From Bin87 sp965204395 (GTDB lineage Bacteria; Chloroflexota; Dehalococcoidia; Lucifugimonadales; UBA3495), in the NCBI GenBank assembly GCA_965204395.1, contig OZ241987.1, positions 1 through 64,000 of the forward strand: a stretch of 64,000 nt of DNA. Direction: 5' to 3'. Shown here piece by piece: positions 51,592 to 60,915 of this stretch. The translations under genes and the position numbers were made by a program. The notes below the pieces were generated by a model. That model was given only the letters and a program-made list of their open reading frames with translations, was not told the origin of the DNA and made no database searches. The stretch's first letter is position 1. Every line of letters begins with the position of its first letter.

Positions 51592-52986
51592 ATGAGCGCG
51601 ACCCAACCCCAATCCGATAGCGTGGGAATCATCCTCGCAGCCGGCCATGGCCGGCGCATGCGCTCACGAATCCCCAAACCCCTCCATACAGCAGCCGGCA
51701 AGGAACTCATCCGGTACCCAGTGGAGTTGCTCGCCGAATGCGGAATTGAAACCATTGTCGTGGTGGTCTCACCTGAAAACCACGGCGCGATATCCGAGGT
51801 GCTGGGCGACCAGGTCCGCTATGCCATCCAGCCCCGCGCAGAGGGCACCGCTCATGCTGTGTCCTGCGGGTTGGCTGCTTTGGACGCAACCCCTGGAATG
51901 GTGGCAGTAATGGCGTCGGACACGCCCTTGGTGCGGAGAAAAACTTTCCGGAAACTCGTCGACACCCACTGCGCCAACCCGACGACCCATATGACCATCC
52001 TAACCGCTCCTGACACATTCGGGCCTGACCTGGGCCACATCGTACGAACCACGCCCAGTGATGGCGTGTCGGTCGGACCAGTCTCTGCCATCGTGGAGGC
52101 TCGGGACCGCGACGGCGACGATTACCGGCCCGCCGAGGTCAACACCGGAGTCTATTGTTTCAACGGGCCGTGGCTGCAAAAAAACCTAGCTGACGTTCCC
52201 AGGGCGTCATCCGGCGAGTACTACCTGACTGCATTGGCGAGCATGGCCGCGCAGAACGGGGAGGACGTTTTTGCGGCTCCCTTCGCCTGGCCGGACGAGG
52301 CCATGGGCGTCAACGATCGCCAGCAACTTTCCGCCGTTGAGGCGGTGCTAAGGGATCGCATCAACTCCCATTGGATGCTGGCAGGGGTGACTATCGTCGA
52401 TCCCGCCACTACCTATATCGACGCAGCCGTGACCATCGGCCCCGACACAGTGATCCAGCCCAACACCATGCTGGTGGGCCAAACCATTGTCGGCTCGGAA
52501 TGCGAGATCGGTCCCAACTCCGTCATACGCGATTCGGTAATCGCGGACCGGTGCCACATCATGGCTTCCGTGATTGAAGAATCGTCCGTGCATGCCGACG
52601 TTAGCATCGGTCCCTACAGCCACCTGCGGCCCCAGGCGGTAATCGAAGCCGGCGTCCACCTCGGCAACTATGTCGAGGTGAAAAACAGTCGCGTCGGCTC
52701 CGGTTCGGCAGCCGGACATTTCTGCTATTTGGGCGACGCGGACATCGGCGCCGGGGTTAACATCGGCGCGGGCGCCATCACCTGCAACTACGACGGCGTG
52801 GACAAACACCAGACCACTGTGGGAGATCACGCTTTCATCGGATGCGATACCATGCTGGTGGCACCGGTGACCGTGGGACCGCAAGCCCTGACGGGAGCAG
52901 GCTCGGTGGTTACCCGCGACGTGCCGGCGGCTGGACGAGTCGTCGGTGTTCCTGCTAGACTACTAGTACCGAAAGACGAGGAGTGA
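51592..52986 (+). CDS. glmU: Bifunctional N-acetylglucosamine-1-phosphate uridyltransferase / glucosamine-1-phosphate acetyltransferase
   Basis: A 464-residue GlmU making UDP-GlcNAc for cell-wall precursors. The N-terminal domain starts IILAAGHGRRMRSRIPKPLH (nucleotide-binding loop); later parts include EVNTGVYCF and GEYYLTALA. The C-terminal left-handed beta helix shows hexapeptide repeats (IGPNSVI, IGPYSHLRP, LGNYVEVKNS), followed by KHQTTVGDHAFIGCDTMLVAPV and ends with the RVVGVPARLL tail. GGAGG precedes the ATG at 51592. An in-frame start far upstream is not needed. Confidence 0.94.
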   Translation: MSATQPQSDSVGIILAAGHGRRMRSRIPKPLHTAAGKELIRYPVELLAECGIETIVVVVSPENHGAISEVLGDQVRYAIQPRAEGTAHAVSCGLAALDATPGMVAVMASDTPLVRRKTFRKLVDTHCANPTTHMTILTAPDTFGPDLGHIVRTTPSDGVSVGPVSAIVEARDRDGDDYRPAEVNTGVYCFNGPWLQKNLADVPRASSGEYYLTALASMAAQNGEDVFAAPFAWPDEAMGVNDRQQLSAVEAVLRDRINSHWMLAGVTIVDPATTYIDAAVTIGPDTVIQPNTMLVGQTIVGSECEIGPNSVIRDSVIADRCHIMASVIEESSVHADVSIGPYSHLRPQAVIEAGVHLGNYVEVKNSRVGSGSAAGHFCYLGDADIGAGVNIGAGAITCNYDGVDKHQTTVGDHAFIGCDTMLVAPVTVGPQALTGAGSVVTRDVPAAGRVVGVPARLLVPKDEE

Positions 52987-53051
52987 TATTGACCCGTTTC
53001 CGCCCGGTTCGTTAAACGATATGTTGATCCGACCGGCAAAGGGCCACCACT

Positions 53052-54317
53052 TTGGATACTGATAGTAGCTTACCGCCGTTATTGTTCCTCGCCGCATCAT
53101 TGCTGACCTTCGGTTGGGTCAGCATAGTAGTTGCCAGTCGGAGGCGCAGGCCCGGGCTGGTCGCGTTGCTCGGCTACTCCCCATCGCCGGGCTTGGGCGC
53201 TATCCGTGTCCTCTCCGCAGGTATCGCCGGAGTATCGCTGGGCTTGGTGATCCTCAGGATGATGCCAACATGGCCCAGCGCCTTGACTCTGCTGGCTGCC
53301 ATCGTCGTCACAGCCGTTGCCCTGTTCGCCATCCAGATAATTACGGATCGTTGGAGCGCCCTCTATCCCAACGCCGCCCGTCGCGTTGCTCGGCCCAGGC
53401 AGTGGTTCCAAAACCGGGCGCCTGCCTCCACCGACCGCACCACAACGCCGATTGATTGGGAGTTCAACCTGCCGCCGACAGCTGGACACGCCGGCACTAA
53501 TGGCTTGGATGACGACGATTACCAGGAAGCCGATGCTCTTACGCCGGCTGATATTCTGAACCTGGACCAGCACGACATCGACATGGTTCGTTCCATCAGC
53601 CGCATGGATGACCGCGACGTGCTGGACATCATGGTCCCCCGGCTGGACATGGACGCCATCGCGCTGACATCGTCGCTGGACGAGGTGGTCAACGCGTTCG
53701 TGTCAACCAAGCACACCAGGTTGCCCGTCTATCGGAACTCGATGGACGACGTCGTTGGGATAGTTCACATCAGCGACGTCCTGCCAGCCCTGGCAGATGA
53801 CAAGACAGCGGTCCAACTGGAAGACCTGGTGCGCGCGCCCGAGTTCGTGGCCGAAAACATGGCCGTGGACGACCTGCTTCATCTGATGCGTTCCAAGTCG
53901 CTCCAAATGGCCATCGTCGTGGACGAATACGGCGGCGTCGAAGGCCTGGTTACCCTCGAAGACGTCCTGGAGGAGATCGTCGGCGAGATCGATGATGAGT
54001 TCGCTGCCGTCGATGATCCCGACGCGCCCACCTTGGCCGATGACGGCTCATGGATCGTCAACGCCACCACTCCGGTGGAAGACGTCAGCCGCCTGGTGGG
54101 CGTTCAACTCAACGGCCACGATGTCAACACCATCGGTGGGTTCGTCTACACCGAGCTCGGTCGCATGCCCACGGTCGGAGACGCCATCTCCCACCACGAC
54201 GTGTGCATAGAAGTGCTGCAGGTCAGGGGGCGCCGGATTCAGCAGCTCCGGTTGTCGCTTGCCCCCAACGGTGTTCCATCCGGGGAAGAAACCGGCGCAA
54301 TCGAAACTCGCAGCTAG
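53052..54317 (+). CDS. CorC/HlyC-type CBS-pair protein with divergent membrane domain
   Basis: A 421-residue protein. Residues 5-100 hold three hydrophobic helices that replace the usual DUF21 domain. After a linker comes RDVLDIMVPRLDMDAIAL, a CBS pair (TRLPVYRNSMDDVVGIVHISDVL and MAIVVDEYGGVEGLVTLEDVLEEIVGEIDDE in parts) and a CorC_HlyC transporter-associated domain (WIVNATTPVEDVSRLVGVQL, TIGGFVYTELGRMPTVGD). Such proteins act in Mg2+/Co2+ export or regulation. TTG start at 53052 is the only plausible one. A mobile element begins 10 bp after its stop. Confidence 0.85.
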   Translation: MDTDSSLPPLLFLAASLLTFGWVSIVVASRRRRPGLVALLGYSPSPGLGAIRVLSAGIAGVSLGLVILRMMPTWPSALTLLAAIVVTAVALFAIQIITDRWSALYPNAARRVARPRQWFQNRAPASTDRTTTPIDWEFNLPPTAGHAGTNGLDDDDYQEADALTPADILNLDQHDIDMVRSISRMDDRDVLDIMVPRLDMDAIALTSSLDEVVNAFVSTKHTRLPVYRNSMDDVVGIVHISDVLPALADDKTAVQLEDLVRAPEFVAENMAVDDLLHLMRSKSLQMAIVVDEYGGVEGLVTLEDVLEEIVGEIDDEFAAVDDPDAPTLADDGSWIVNATTPVEDVSRLVGVQLNGHDVNTIGGFVYTELGRMPTVGDAISHHDVCIEVLQVRGRRIQQLRLSLAPNGVPSGEETGAIETRS

Positions 54318-54327
54318 CTACTCACGC

Positions 54328-54512
54328 CAGGGCAATCGCATTTGGAACTTAGACGCCCGTCACTCCGGCGCAAGCTGGAGTCCAGAGGGCGCCGAATGAA
54401 GCGAGCGACCACGAAACTGCCGATTTCAGGCACTGGATACCGGCTTGCGCCGGTATGACGGTGGCCGGGAGAGCCTTATCCAAGGGCCGACAATTGAAAT
54501 GCGACTGCCCTG
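54328..54512. mobile_element. MITE-like non-autonomous transposon, copy 2 (185 bp)
   Basis: Terminal inverted repeats CAGGGCAATCGCATTT (54328-54343) and AAATGCGACTGCCCTG (54497-54512), 15 of 16 matching. The flanks CTACTCACGC at 54318-54327 and 54513-54522 are identical 10-mers directly abutting the element: a perfect target-site duplication. The interior matches copy 1 at 21599 except for a 21-bp segment missing from the first palindrome. It sits between the CBS protein gene and the sortase-like gene. Confidence 0.93.
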
Positions 54513-54526
54513 CTACTCACGCCCGA

Positions 54527-55291
54527 TTATTTGACACCGACCAATTCGCCGCTCAACACGAGGAAGTGGTCGAACAATCCCGGCGGCACAGGGACGGTCA
54601 GATGTATGGTTGACCGATCGCTGCCGCTAAGGTGCAGTTCGTCGGAGGGAATGACATCGATGTGCGTTGCCGCGTACAGATAGACCTCCGAACCGTTGTC
54701 GACGAATATCAGGATGTCATCACCGTCGTCGAGCAGCGCGGGGGCATCCCGCAAACCGCCGAAGTTGCTGGCGCCCTTACCCCCCTCGCCAAAGAACCAC
54801 AGCGCTCCCCGTTCGCCCGGGTTCGCCTGCACCACGTCGACCTGCGTAGGGTCCTGGCCCTTGCCGGTGTTGAGGATCGATGCTCCGGTCAGGCTCGCTC
54901 GGCTCATCCTCACGTTTATGCCAAGCTCGGGCACGATCAGACGCTGAGCCGGAGGCAACGTGCCCAGGGGATGGCCGTCGGACGCTCCCAGCGGCGTGAA
55001 ACCCAACTGTCCCACCGAGTCGTCGTAGGTTCCAGGGGGCAGGGCAAGCGTTGAAACTATCCTGCCGCTATCCGGCGCTGGCGGCGCCTCGCGGGACGGC
55101 AGTTGCGCCAGGTCTCCCCGTTTGGCCTCGTAATTGTCCACACTGGATTTCAGCCAGTACAGGTTCCCGTAGTAAGCCAGACCCACAATCACCAATATGA
55201 TGCCAGTTATCAGCAACCCGAAACCCGCCCAACGCAGCCCATAGTGCTGCGCCTGGGTGCGTATCTGCATGTAATCAAGTCCGATTTCCAT
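54527..55291 (-). CDS. Sortase-fold membrane protein lacking the catalytic His-Cys-Arg triad
   Basis: A 254-residue protein with one N-terminal membrane helix (22-44) and an extracytoplasmic domain laid out like class D/E sortases: LIVPELGINVRM (118-129), ALWFFGEGGKGASNFGGLRDAP, DDGDDILIFVDNG, YLYAATHIDVIPSDELHL and STIHLTVPVPPGLFDHFLVL. At the catalytic places it has Glu169 for His, Pro234 for Cys and Phe243 for Arg, and the whole protein contains no cysteine. It cannot act as a transpeptidase. A structural or binding role outside the membrane is possible. Its 3' end lies 14 bp from the mobile element. Confidence 0.7.
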   Translation of the reverse strand: MEIGLDYMQIRTQAQHYGLRWAGFGLLITGIILVIVGLAYYGNLYWLKSSVDNYEAKRGDLAQLPSREAPPAPDSGRIVSTLALPPGTYDDSVGQLGFTPLGASDGHPLGTLPPAQRLIVPELGINVRMSRASLTGASILNTGKGQDPTQVDVVQANPGERGALWFFGEGGKGASNFGGLRDAPALLDDGDDILIFVDNGSEVYLYAATHIDVIPSDELHLSGSDRSTIHLTVPVPPGLFDHFLVLSGELVGVK

Positions 55292-55407
55292 ATCTTCGCC
55301 TTATCTGTTCCGTGAGTTTGACCCAGTCGCCAATGAGCGCCACGTTGACATTCGCCGGTAACCCGGCGGTCGACTCGCGAACGCCGGTCAAAAGGGCACC
55401 GACTCGA

Positions 55408-55605
55408 TCAGTGCCGCCCTGAGCGAATGGGCTCGTTCACGAAAATGTCCCCGTTGCGGATCTTTATGTTGTAACCGCACCCGGGGTTAATGCATGTCCA
55501 AGCTTTATAGTGGACCGGCGCCCCCTGCGCTCCATAGTCCGACAAGGGGACCAGCGCTCCTATGTTGCACTGCTGACAGACCGGAAACTCCATCGCTTCC
55601 ACCAA
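55408..55605 (-). CDS. Small zinc-ribbon-like protein
   Basis: A 65-residue protein with CQQC at 10-13 and CINPGC at 38-43, two cysteine knuckles that could bind one zinc ion. TTG at 55605, GTG at 55602 or ATG at 55593 are all possible starts; GGAGG lies 5-8 bases before the first two, so one of these is preferred. It is between the sortase-like gene and rpoD, all on the minus strand. Function unknown. Confidence 0.65.
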   Translation of the reverse strand: MVEAMEFPVCQQCNIGALVPLSDYGAQGAPVHYKAWTCINPGCGYNIKIRNGDIFVNEPIRSGRH

Positions 55606-55704
55606 GATGACCTCCCTAACCCGGCATTCTTCAGGTGTGATTCCTGAGTCTACCGTTTGCTACCCGGATTTTTCCCTCACCTCAACGAACGATTTTGAGA
55701 GTTT

Positions 55705-55735
55705 TAAAAAAGGGGGCGAACCATGTTCCGCCCCC
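55705..55735 (-). terminator. Intrinsic terminator of rpoD
   Basis: GGGGGCG-AAC (55712-55721) pairs with GTTCCGCCCCC (about 55725-55735) with one bulge, followed on the minus strand by TTTTTTAAAAC. Confidence 0.8.
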
Positions 55736-55764
55736 AATCTGCCCGTGTCATGGCGCCTGTATGT

Positions 55765-57507
<1,743 letters not shown>

Positions 57508-57517
57508 AGACCCTCCG

Positions 57518-59335
57518 TCAGGTGTGGTTCGGTGCAGTCGGCTTCAGCAGCCGGTCAATCTCACCGATTCGGATATTGTTGTGGAGCAGCTGCTGCGCCA
57601 TTGGAGATTCAATGTCCTCCATGATCTCCGGCAAACTGGACAACTGCCTGATTTCGTTATTGAGATGTTCCTTTTCTAGGGCCAGGCTCATCTGGTGCCA
57701 GGCTTTGTCGCGTTTCGCCTGCGTGGATAGCCTCAGTTCTCGGCTGCGCAGCGATTCGAGGTGCGCCTGTAACTCCGGCGGCACCGGATTCTCCCGGGCC
57801 TCCTGGCCGGAAATTACGCTGCGATAAATTTCCCGGTTTTCTGAACGGCTGAACCATTCCTCGGACGGAGCCGTCTCAAAGCCTTCCAGCGGCTCCGTCC
57901 CATACTGCAAGAGGAATGCCAGCAGCGCTTCCTCAATGGCGTCGTAGTCTCGTACCGGCGGGGGTGTAGCTTCATCAGCAGTCGCGGGAACCGATTGCCC
58001 CCTCTGCTCTCGGGCCATCTGGCGCCTGATGTCTTCCAACGCCCGGCGCAGCGTATCGTTGTTCACACCCAACCGGGCGGCCAGCCGGTCCACGTACAGA
58101 TCGCTGCGCACCGCGTCCGGAATCTGCGCCACGAACCTCAGCATGGTGTTCGCCACCCAGGAACGCCCGTCCGGGCTATCCATGTCGGCACGGCCCGACA
58201 GGGAGTCCAGCAGATAGTCGAACAGTTCCTGCGCCTGTGCCAGGAACTCCGGCCATGCGCCCGGATCCCGCCTGATGAAATCGTCCGGGTCCTGTCCCGC
58301 TGGCAGTTCCGCCACACGCAGTTCCATCGCGTCCGGCTGTTGGAGCATGGAAACCGAGGTGTTTTGCCGGTTGCGGCGTTGAAACACGCCCCATGATGAT
58401 TCCAGGCTCCGCAGCGTCGCGTTGCGCCCCGCCGGGTCGCCGTCCAAAGCCATCGTCACGTTGGTGGTCAGCCGCCGCACCAGGTCAACCTGCCGGTCGG
58501 TGAGCGCGGTACCCATTGACGCCACCACGTTGTCGTAGCCATGTTGATGGGCCATGATGGCATCCATGTAGCCTTCGACGATCACGGCGCCGTGCTGGCG
58601 TATCGGCTCTTTGGCGAGGTGCATTGCGTACAGGATTCGCGACTTGTCAAACACCGGCGTGCGCGGCGTGTTCAGGTATTTCGGCGTGGCCTCCTCGTCC
58701 AATGCCCGGCTGCCGAACCCGGCGACTCGGGCTTCCCAGTCCCGTATTGGGATCATCAGCCGGCCGCGAAACAGATCGTAGTGCCGGCCGTCGTCGGTTT
58801 CGCGAGCCAATCCGGCCTGGGCGATCAATTCGCTCGGATGTCCAGCCTGCGTGAGGTGCGCCAACAGCCGATTGTCGCGGGGAGGGCTGTACCCGATTTC
58901 GAATGTCTGGATGGATCTTTCACTGATCCCGCGCCGTTCCAGGTATTCGCGGACGAACCCGGCTTCGGGAGTCGCCAGCATTTGCTGGAAGAAACGGCGC
59001 GCCTCATCGTTGATCTCAAATAGTTGCCGCCCGTTGCTCCGCGATTCTTCGTTGTTGACCAGGGTCACGCCCACCCGTGCGGCCAGGCGTTGCAGGGCTT
59101 CCCGGAATTCGACCCGCTCCGCCTTCATGACGAAGGAGAAGGCATCGCCGCCCTCGGCGCAGGCCCCGAAACATCGCCACGATTGCCGGTCCGGAAATAC
59201 AAAAAAGGAGGGCGTCCGCTCTTGATGGAACGGGCAATTGGCCTTTAGAGAACTTCCCGACCGCTGCAGGTTGACGTAGCTGGAGATGACTTCGACGATG
59301 TCCAGTCTGCTTTTTACGTCGTCGATCTGCGTCAT
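57518..59335 (-). CDS. dnaG: DNA primase
   Basis: A 605-residue primase that makes RNA primers at the replication fork. The zinc-binding domain reads CPFHQERTPSFFVFPDRQSW then RCFGACAEGGD: the second half is CX3C where most DnaG proteins have CX2C. The TOPRIM core is VIVEGYMDAIMAHQ, with LDGDPAGRNA further on. The C-terminal helicase-interaction part (KRDKAWHQMSLALEKEHLNNEI) is present. The promoter is seen at 59379-59387. rpoD follows at 10 bp. Confidence 0.95.
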   Translation of the reverse strand: MTQIDDVKSRLDIVEVISSYVNLQRSGSSLKANCPFHQERTPSFFVFPDRQSWRCFGACAEGGDAFSFVMKAERVEFREALQRLAARVGVTLVNNEESRSNGRQLFEINDEARRFFQQMLATPEAGFVREYLERRGISERSIQTFEIGYSPPRDNRLLAHLTQAGHPSELIAQAGLARETDDGRHYDLFRGRLMIPIRDWEARVAGFGSRALDEEATPKYLNTPRTPVFDKSRILYAMHLAKEPIRQHGAVIVEGYMDAIMAHQHGYDNVVASMGTALTDRQVDLVRRLTTNVTMALDGDPAGRNATLRSLESSWGVFQRRNRQNTSVSMLQQPDAMELRVAELPAGQDPDDFIRRDPGAWPEFLAQAQELFDYLLDSLSGRADMDSPDGRSWVANTMLRFVAQIPDAVRSDLYVDRLAARLGVNNDTLRRALEDIRRQMAREQRGQSVPATADEATPPPVRDYDAIEEALLAFLLQYGTEPLEGFETAPSEEWFSRSENREIYRSVISGQEARENPVPPELQAHLESLRSRELRLSTQAKRDKAWHQMSLALEKEHLNNEIRQLSSLPEIMEDIESPMAQQLLHNNIRIGEIDRLLKPTAPNHT

Positions 59336-59378
59336 ATCAGTAAAAAATGAAAAATACAGTCACATTTAGCCAAAGTCA

Positions 59379-59387
59379 TTATACCAC
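59379..59387 (-). promoter_or_regulatory. Extended -10 promoter of the dnaG-rpoD operon
   Basis: Minus-strand TGGTATAAT (TATAAT is the complement of 59379-59384), 44 bp upstream of the dnaG start, with no good -35. Confidence 0.65.
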
Positions 59388-59504
59388 ATCTCCCCAGCCA
59401 CGTCCCGCTTGTTGTGTGCGACTTATCGCCGTGTTGGCGGCTTCAACGCCATCCGGTAGGGACCGATGCCCTCCACCTCCATCCCCGACCAGTGCGTTAA
59501 ATTC

Positions 59505-59536
59505 AAAAGCCGCTGCCTGACTGGAGGCAGCGGCTT
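59505..59536 (-). terminator. Intrinsic terminator of the selenoprotein gene
   Basis: AAGCCGCTGCCT (59507-59518) pairs with AGGCAGCGGCTT (59525-59536): 12 perfect pairs, 6-base loop, followed by TTTTGAAT on the minus strand. Confidence 0.88.
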
Positions 59537-59560
59537 GAAGGTCAGTGGTTCTGCCGGATG

Positions 59561-59848
59561 CTAGTTGTCGGCGGCGACAGCCATGTCGACGTTGGCGATC
59601 CTGGCGGAGATGGCTTCCTTCATCTTGCGGACGCGGCCCAGGTCGGGATAGATGTTGCCTTCGGCCTTCTTGTCGAAGATCTTCTCGCCATCCACGAACA
59701 CTTCCATGATTCCCTGCCCGCGCGGGGAAATGGTGATGGATGCGTCAGCGCCATAAGCACGGAAAAACTCGTTCGCCATCCACGTGGCGGTAGCGTGGTG
59801 CTGTCAAGGCACGCAATAGGTTATCTCAATCTGAACCTTTCCTTCCAT
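59561..59848 (-). CDS. SelW/Rdx-family selenoprotein with in-frame TGA
   Basis: A 95-codon gene when the TGA at codon 15 (complement of 59804-59806) is read as selenocysteine: it starts MEGKVQIEITYCVP-Sec. This puts Sec in the CxxU redox motif of SelW/SelT/SelH (Rdx) proteins. After it come MANEFFRAYGADASITISP, GIMEVFVDGEKIFDKKAEG and YPDLGRVRKMKEAI, typical of the family. AGGAG stands before the ATG at 59848, a promoter (59891-59919) and terminator frame it. A CCACG...CGTGG hairpin just after the TGA could be the start of a bacterial SECIS element. Alternatives: a sequencing error or pseudogene in a CxxC version. Confidence 0.78.
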
Positions 59849-59890
59849 GATTACTCCTAAATTTGGGGTTTCTGGCAATAGCCTTTGCGC

Positions 59891-59919
59891 ATTTTATCAC
59901 AAAGTCACGCGCTTTCCAA
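59891..59919 (-). promoter_or_regulatory. Promoter of the selenoprotein gene
   Basis: Minus-strand TTGGAA (59914-59919), 17 bp spacer and TAAAAT (59891-59896), about 43 bp before the start codon. Confidence 0.6.
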
Positions 59920-60563
59920 ACCGACCAATTCCGGGGAGCGCTGAACTCCGTCCTGTTTGGCATCGCTCGCTATGTCAGGCGGCCGCCATAAATCCCACTC
60001 CTCGCCGTGTTTCCACGGATCGCAAAACCCCTGACCACACGCTCACGCGCACCCGCTTGTAATTGCGTGGTGAAAGGACGGAAAGGTCGTTTTCCCGCTC
60101 ATTTCCTCTCATTTTCGCTAATTCCAGTAGGGCATTGGGCGGGTCGTGGGGCTGAATGGGGGCAGAGAGAAGGGTTTTGATGGCGGTTTTAGCGGTATTG
60201 GCGGGCAGGTGAGCAGATTTGGAGGAGGGATGTTCGCGGTGTTGGGAAGTGAGCATTGGATCGGCTGTGGCGGGACGGGGTGGCGGGTTGGATTTGGGCG
60301 TTGGATAATATGGTACGGATGGGGGAAGGGTTAGAGCAAGGCGGAAGTGTCGCCGGGCGGGAGGTGTCTGAACTGGAGTTTTTTGGGGAATTGGGGATTA
60401 TGGGGGGCGATGGTGCGTCCATTTGCCACAAAAGGCAGGTGATTCACAAAAAGTTGTGCGTTTTGGCGCCGACAGGAATGACTGAGCTACCTGAATGGGG
60501 CGGCGAGGGCGCTGGCAGTGACTGGTTGCGCAAAGCCGGTACGCGTGAGGGATTGCCATCTTG
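59920..60563. other. About 640 bp without a gene, including a G-rich tract
   Basis: No convincing frame or RNA motif. From about 60125 to 60420 the plus strand is strongly enriched in G, with many runs of three to six (for example GGGGGAAGGG near 60320 and TTATGGGGGGCG near 60400), and poor in C. The strand asymmetry is unlike the coding DNA around it. It ends at the ilv promoter. Confidence 0.6.
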
Positions 60564-60592
60564 TTGACACCACAATGGGCGGGTGATACGCT
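60564..60592 (+). promoter_or_regulatory. Promoter of the ilv operon
   Basis: TTGACA (60564-60569), 17 bp spacer, TACGCT (60587-60592). Transcription would start near 60599, at the beginning of the T-box leader. Confidence 0.7.
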
Positions 60593-60599
60593 CTTTGAG

Positions 60600-60868
60600 T
60601 CTATTCGCTATGATGGGGAGTAGTAGGCGGTGTATGGCCGTTTAGAGAGCCGACGGTTGGTGAAAGTCGGTGGCCGGAACCCTCGAACTCGCCCCTGAGC
60701 GCCTCGCCTGAAACGCATGGCAAATCGCGTGTGTAGGGAGAGCGGGTCGGCTCCGATAAAGGCTGTGTACAGAGCGTTTCGCGTACGAGACCACGCCGGT
60801 CCCGACACGAGAAAGAAGGGTGGTACCGCGGGAATTCAGCCCGTCCCTTCATGGGTCGGGGCTTTTTT
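60600..60868 (+). promoter_or_regulatory. T-box riboswitch leader of the ilvBNC operon, probably tRNA-Leu
   Basis: The T-box sequence AAGGGTGGTACCGCG is at 60816-60830 and stem I features (AGAGAGC, then GGTTGGTGAAAG) are at about 60644-60666. The specifier loop candidate GAACTC holds CTC (Leu) at 60688-60690. The UGGU bulge would pair with a tRNA ending ACCA, as leucine tRNAs do. The terminator is formed by GCCCGTCCC and GGGTCGGGGC (about 60839-60862) followed by TTTTTT. Uncharged tRNA should favour antitermination. Confidence 0.92.
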
Positions 60869-60915
60869 ATGCCCCGGCAACACGCAAATCCGGTAAACGA
60901 TCAGGAGTGGCCAAC

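Noticed and set aside
59561..59779. Short version of the Rdx gene starting at the ATG at 59779
   Set aside because: It lacks the redox motif and first strand of the family, and has no ribosome binding site; the TGA-containing frame explains the data better.
60256..60567. 103-codon frame in the G-rich tract
   Set aside because: Composition follows the G skew; no start site or motif.
60820..60915. Upstream extension of ilvB
   Set aside because: It would begin inside the T-box and run through its terminator; the ATG at 60916 has a proper ribosome binding site.
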